Positions 61,691 through 64,000 of a stretch of DNA of 64,000 bases are shown piece after piece. The stretch spans positions 120,059-184,058 of the forward strand of contig CAYRFQ010000007.1 of NCBI GenBank assembly GCA_964423615.1, in the 5' to 3' direction. This DNA is from CAYRFQ01 sp964423615. GTDB taxonomy: Bacteria > Planctomycetota > Planctomycetia > Gemmatales > Gemmataceae. Each line of letters opens with the position of its first letter. Position 1 is the first letter of the stretch. The position numbers were made by a program, and so were the translations under genes. Under the pieces are notes generated by a model. That model was not told where the DNA came from and ran no database searches. It saw nothing but the letters and a program-made list of their open reading frames with translations.

Positions 61691-62137
61691 ATGTCCAAAC
61701 AACGACGACACGACGAAGAATTCGAAGATCGCCGCAGGCGAAGACCTCATTACGATGACGAGTACGATGATCACGAATACGATGATCACGAGTACGACGA
61801 TCACGAGTACGATGACCGACCCAGACGAAGACGCCGCCACGATAACGATCGCTATCCGGACGTCCGACGTAGACGACGTGTACATGACGATGAGTCGATG
61901 CGGTTCATCATGCCCGTGAATGTGTCTGGGTGGGCTGTCGCAGCAGGCTACCTCGGATTGATCTCAGTGTTGTGCATTCCAGCTCCGTTTGCCGTGCTTG
62001 CTGGGATACTCGCGATTCGGGAACTCAACCGTGATCCGGAGAAAAACGGGATGGGGCGAGCGATATTCGGCCTCATCATGGGTGGACTGGGGATGACAGT
62101 GCTACTCTTTGTGTTCGTTACGCTTATGCTTGGGTAG
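61691..62137 (+). CDS. DUF4190-like two-helix membrane protein with EYDDH repeat
   Basis: A 148-residue protein. The first 75 residues are charged, with Arg/Asp/His clusters and three tandem HEYDD units, then RPRRRRRHDNDR and VRRRRRVHDDE. The C-terminal half has two membrane helices: AAGYLGLISVLCIPAPFAVLAGILAI near 80-105 (two parts) and IFGLIMGGLGMTVLLFVFVTL. The ILAIRELNRDPEKNGMGRAIFG link is typical of DUF4190 and planctomycete short membrane proteins. A metal- or pH-dependent role of the His/Asp stretch is possible but not shown. Ribosome site AGGAG. Confidence 0.8.
   Translation: MSKQRRHDEEFEDRRRRRPHYDDEYDDHEYDDHEYDDHEYDDRPRRRRRHDNDRYPDVRRRRRVHDDESMRFIMPVNVSGWAVAAGYLGLISVLCIPAPFAVLAGILAIRELNRDPEKNGMGRAIFGLIMGGLGMTVLLFVFVTLMLG
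61766..61810 (+). repeat. Tandem 15-bp repeat, three units
   Basis: GATGATCACGAATAC occurs three times with one or two changes per unit and codes for DDHEY. A shortened fourth unit precedes it. It lies in frame in the gene at 61691, so copy number changes keep the frame. Confidence 0.75.
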
Positions 62138-62465
62138 CTAAAGATCAAACTGGATTGCATCCCCGCGCTCAACACGACCCGTTAGTCGAGGTGATGAACA
62201 GCGATCATTTCGGTACTTCTGAAAAAGGGAACTCTCCTTCGATTCTCAAACCACGAAAACTCCAAAACCACCCTACTCTGCTGTACGATGGAGATGTGGT
62301 CCACATACATTGCCCGAACGACCGGAGTGGATCGAAGTCTGACCCAACTTGGATATCCCGTTCCAGGCAATGCCTGGACCCAAATCGAATCAGTGAACCA
62401 ATCGGGCTCAACAATGGAAATACATCCATTGCCACGAGGCTGCCACAAGAAGAGGCATCGGAGAC
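62138..62465. other. Intergenic region upstream of the E2 gene
   Basis: No supported gene, repeat or promoter was seen. Confidence 0.35.
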
Positions 62466-63725
62466 ATGGATTTTGAAATACCAGAACTCGGTGAAGGCGT
62501 TTACGAAGCCGAGTTTATCGAGTGGAAAGTCAAAGTCGGTGAAACTGTCAAACGCGGCCAGACATTGATGGAAGTGATGACCGACAAGGCGACAATGGAA
62601 GTCCCCTCGCCGTTTGCCGGTACGATCACAGCGTTGCACCTCGAAGAAAGCCAAGAGGTCAAAGTCGGGCAAATGGCGTTGTCCTACGAACCCATCGGCC
62701 AAACGAGCGAGTCGTCGGACTCTGCCCAAAAATCCGAACAGAAAGAACAACTCACTTCCGCGAACACACCATCGCTGGAAAAGGCAACGACCCAAGCAAA
62801 TGGCAACGGAACGACTTCCACCGTTTTGGGTTTCAAGGCGGCTCCTTCGGTTCGAAAGATGGCCCGAGAATTGGGTATCGACCTCGCCCAAATTCGCGGC
62901 ACTGGTCCAGAAGGTCGTGTTCTTATCGAAGATCTCAAATCAAAAATCACTCAAGTCGGGAACAGGGAGCACGAAACAGCCGGCAGCAAAAAGCCCTCGC
63001 CAATGGAATTCGGTGTGGCAGGCACCCAGATCAAAATGCAGGGATTGCGGCGCAAGATCGCAGAGCAAATGGTGCGGTCCAAGACGATCATCCCGCACTA
63101 TTCCTACGTCGACGAGTGCGATGTTTCGGAACTCGTCCATTTACGAGAATCTTTGAAACACGCGGCCGCAAAAAGCGGAGTCAAACTGACGTATCTGCCG
63201 TTTTTCGTCAAAGCTGTCGTTGCGGCCCTCAAAGCAATCCCGCTCGTTAACTCACGTTATGACGAGACTGCTGGCGAAATCGTCTTGCATGACCGGTACA
63301 ACATCGGGATCGCCGTCGCGAGCCCGCAAGGTTTGGTCGTCCCGGTCATTCACGATGCCGAGGCCAAAGATGTCTTCGAAATCGCCCGTGAAATCGATCG
63401 GCTGAGCAAGAGTGCCCGAGCCAACAAACTCCGCCGCGAAGACCTCCAAAACGGAACATTCACTGTCACGTCAATCGGAGGGATCGGCGGTCTCATCGCG
63501 ACCCCCGTAATCAATCATCCCGAAGTTGGCATTCTGGCAATCGGCAAGGTCGTCAAACGTCCCGTATACAACGAGCTTGGAAACATAGTCCCCGCCAGCA
63601 TTGTCTATCTATCGTTTTCGTTCGACCACCGCATCGTCGATGGCGCCGTTGGGGCCGTCTTCGGAAACGTCGTCAAGGAACAACTTCAAAATCCTGCGGT
63701 GATGTTAATTGCGCAAACGAAATGA
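62466..63725 (+). CDS. 2-oxo acid dehydrogenase E2 (dihydrolipoamide acyltransferase)
   Basis: A 419-residue protein. The lipoyl domain spans about residues 1-75 with the lipoyl-lysine in TDKATMEVPSPF. A Pro-poor, Glu/Ser/Thr-rich linker leads to the peripheral-subunit-binding domain (APSVRKMARELGI and GTGPEGRVLIEDL, about 120-155). The catalytic domain ends with FDHRIVDGAVGAVF, the HxxxDG active site near residue 390. The E1 and E3 partners of the complex are not in the window, so whether the substrate is pyruvate or a branched-chain acid cannot be told. GGAG is upstream of the ATG. The next gene begins 9 bp later. Confidence 0.93.
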   Translation: MDFEIPELGEGVYEAEFIEWKVKVGETVKRGQTLMEVMTDKATMEVPSPFAGTITALHLEESQEVKVGQMALSYEPIGQTSESSDSAQKSEQKEQLTSANTPSLEKATTQANGNGTTSTVLGFKAAPSVRKMARELGIDLAQIRGTGPEGRVLIEDLKSKITQVGNREHETAGSKKPSPMEFGVAGTQIKMQGLRRKIAEQMVRSKTIIPHYSYVDECDVSELVHLRESLKHAAAKSGVKLTYLPFFVKAVVAALKAIPLVNSRYDETAGEIVLHDRYNIGIAVASPQGLVVPVIHDAEAKDVFEIAREIDRLSKSARANKLRREDLQNGTFTVTSIGGIGGLIATPVINHPEVGILAIGKVVKRPVYNELGNIVPASIVYLSFSFDHRIVDGAVGAVFGNVVKEQLQNPAVMLIAQTK

Positions 63726-63734
63726 GACCTCCGA

Positions 63735-64000
63735 ATGAATCAGCGCAATGCCCTCTATCAAGCCATTCTCAAGAATCACGACGATCTGTCGCGACGATTG
63801 ATCTACGCCGACTGGCTCGAAGAAAACGGCAACGAAGACGACAACGCCCTTTCTGAGTTCATTCGTGTGGAAATCGAGTTGAAAGACATTCCATCCTCCG
63901 ACTCACGATGGCAAAGACTTTCGAATCGACGGTATGCACTCCTGAATAAGGATACAAAATTTATTAACTGTCGCATTTGCCCTTTTTGGCACGTGGTCTG
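63735..64000 (+). CDS. TIGR02996 domain protein, N-terminal fragment
   Basis: The frame opens at an ATG 9 bp after the E2 stop and runs off the right edge, about 88 residues seen. It starts with LYQAILKNHDDLSRRLIYADWLEENG and FIRVEIELKDIP split over residues 7-52, the repeat-companion domain TIGR02996. This domain is a hallmark of Gemmata-like planctomycetes, usually placed at the start of proteins with leucine-rich or WD40 repeats. A CRICPFWHVV motif is at the cut end. Function is unknown. Confidence 0.85.
   Translation, partial: MNQRNALYQAILKNHDDLSRRLIYADWLEENGNEDDNALSEFIRVEIELKDIPSSDSRWQRLSNRRYALLNKDTKFINCRICPFWHVV

Noticed and set aside
1..64000. tRNA, rRNA or CRISPR features
   Set aside because: No T-loop GGTTCRA context in an intergenic cloverleaf, no ribosomal RNA stretches and no regular spacer-repeat arrays were seen on reading; a tRNAscan or CRISPR search would settle it.

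Overview
The window looks like a planctomycete chromosome, most likely from the Gemmata group. The evidence is a 1,032-residue cytochrome protein of the PSD1 type (DUF1549/DUF1553), a protein of the Gemmata family that opens MTExxWL...SDRKLR and ends VRGCWVxDLLLG, a TIGR02996 repeat-companion protein at the right edge, a WD40 serine/threonine kinase, and a small basic FRExFKENPxLL protein. No tRNA, rRNA, CRISPR array, prophage or complete insertion sequence was seen. The window holds about 48 protein genes; the first and last are cut by the window edges.

Layout. 1-5.7 kb: an M20 peptidase fragment, two planctomycete-type proteins and a YheT-like hydrolase. 6.1-10.6 kb: surface-polysaccharide genes (methyltransferase, UDP-glucose dehydrogenase, a sugar reductase, dTDP-glucose dehydratase). 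10.9-16.3 kb: an HU-like protein, two related tiny lipoproteins, a small basic protein and a kinase-WD40 gene lying between two copies of a dispersed repeat. 16.8-28.2 kb: housekeeping genes (nth, hemX-hemA, metB, cobT, an rRNA/tRNA methyltransferase), a nucleotidyltransferase-HD fusion and a small MITE-like element. 28.3-37.6 kb: secreted proteins, a pterin/ATP-grasp trio that may serve tetrahydromethanopterin synthesis, argA, nadD and an MFS carrier.

37.8-61.5 kb is the most interesting part and reads as one low-oxygen energy island. It has a VIT1-like metal transporter, a protoglobin-PAS histidine kinase and a receiver protein. Then come a universal stress protein, an NtrC-type sigma-54 activator, two CBS-pair proteins, a c-type cytochrome, a DHOD-like protein, a hemerythrin, hybrid cluster protein, pyruvate:ferredoxin oxidoreductase, a complete HoxEFUYH NAD-linked [NiFe] hydrogenase with its protease HoxW, and an ADP-forming acetyl-CoA synthetase fused to a GNAT domain. 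Together these could run pyruvate to acetate, CO2, ATP and H2, with nitrosative and oxygen stress protection. Three genes or operons here (usp, the CBS operon, PFOR) have sigma-54 (-24/-12) promoter matches, and the same intergenic regions plus those before hemerythrin and hoxE carry a 19-bp dyad, GTGTG-N9-(C/A)ACAC. I propose this as the binding site of the regulator that controls the island, probably the NtrC-type protein encoded inside it. The set resembles in content (universal stress, CBS, haem sensor, hydrogenase) the actinobacterial dormancy regulon, but with sigma-54 control.

61.7-64 kb: a small membrane protein with an EYDDH repeat, a dihydrolipoamide acyltransferase (E2) and the start of a TIGR02996 protein. 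Start codons, promoters and binding sites were judged by eye; no database search was run.
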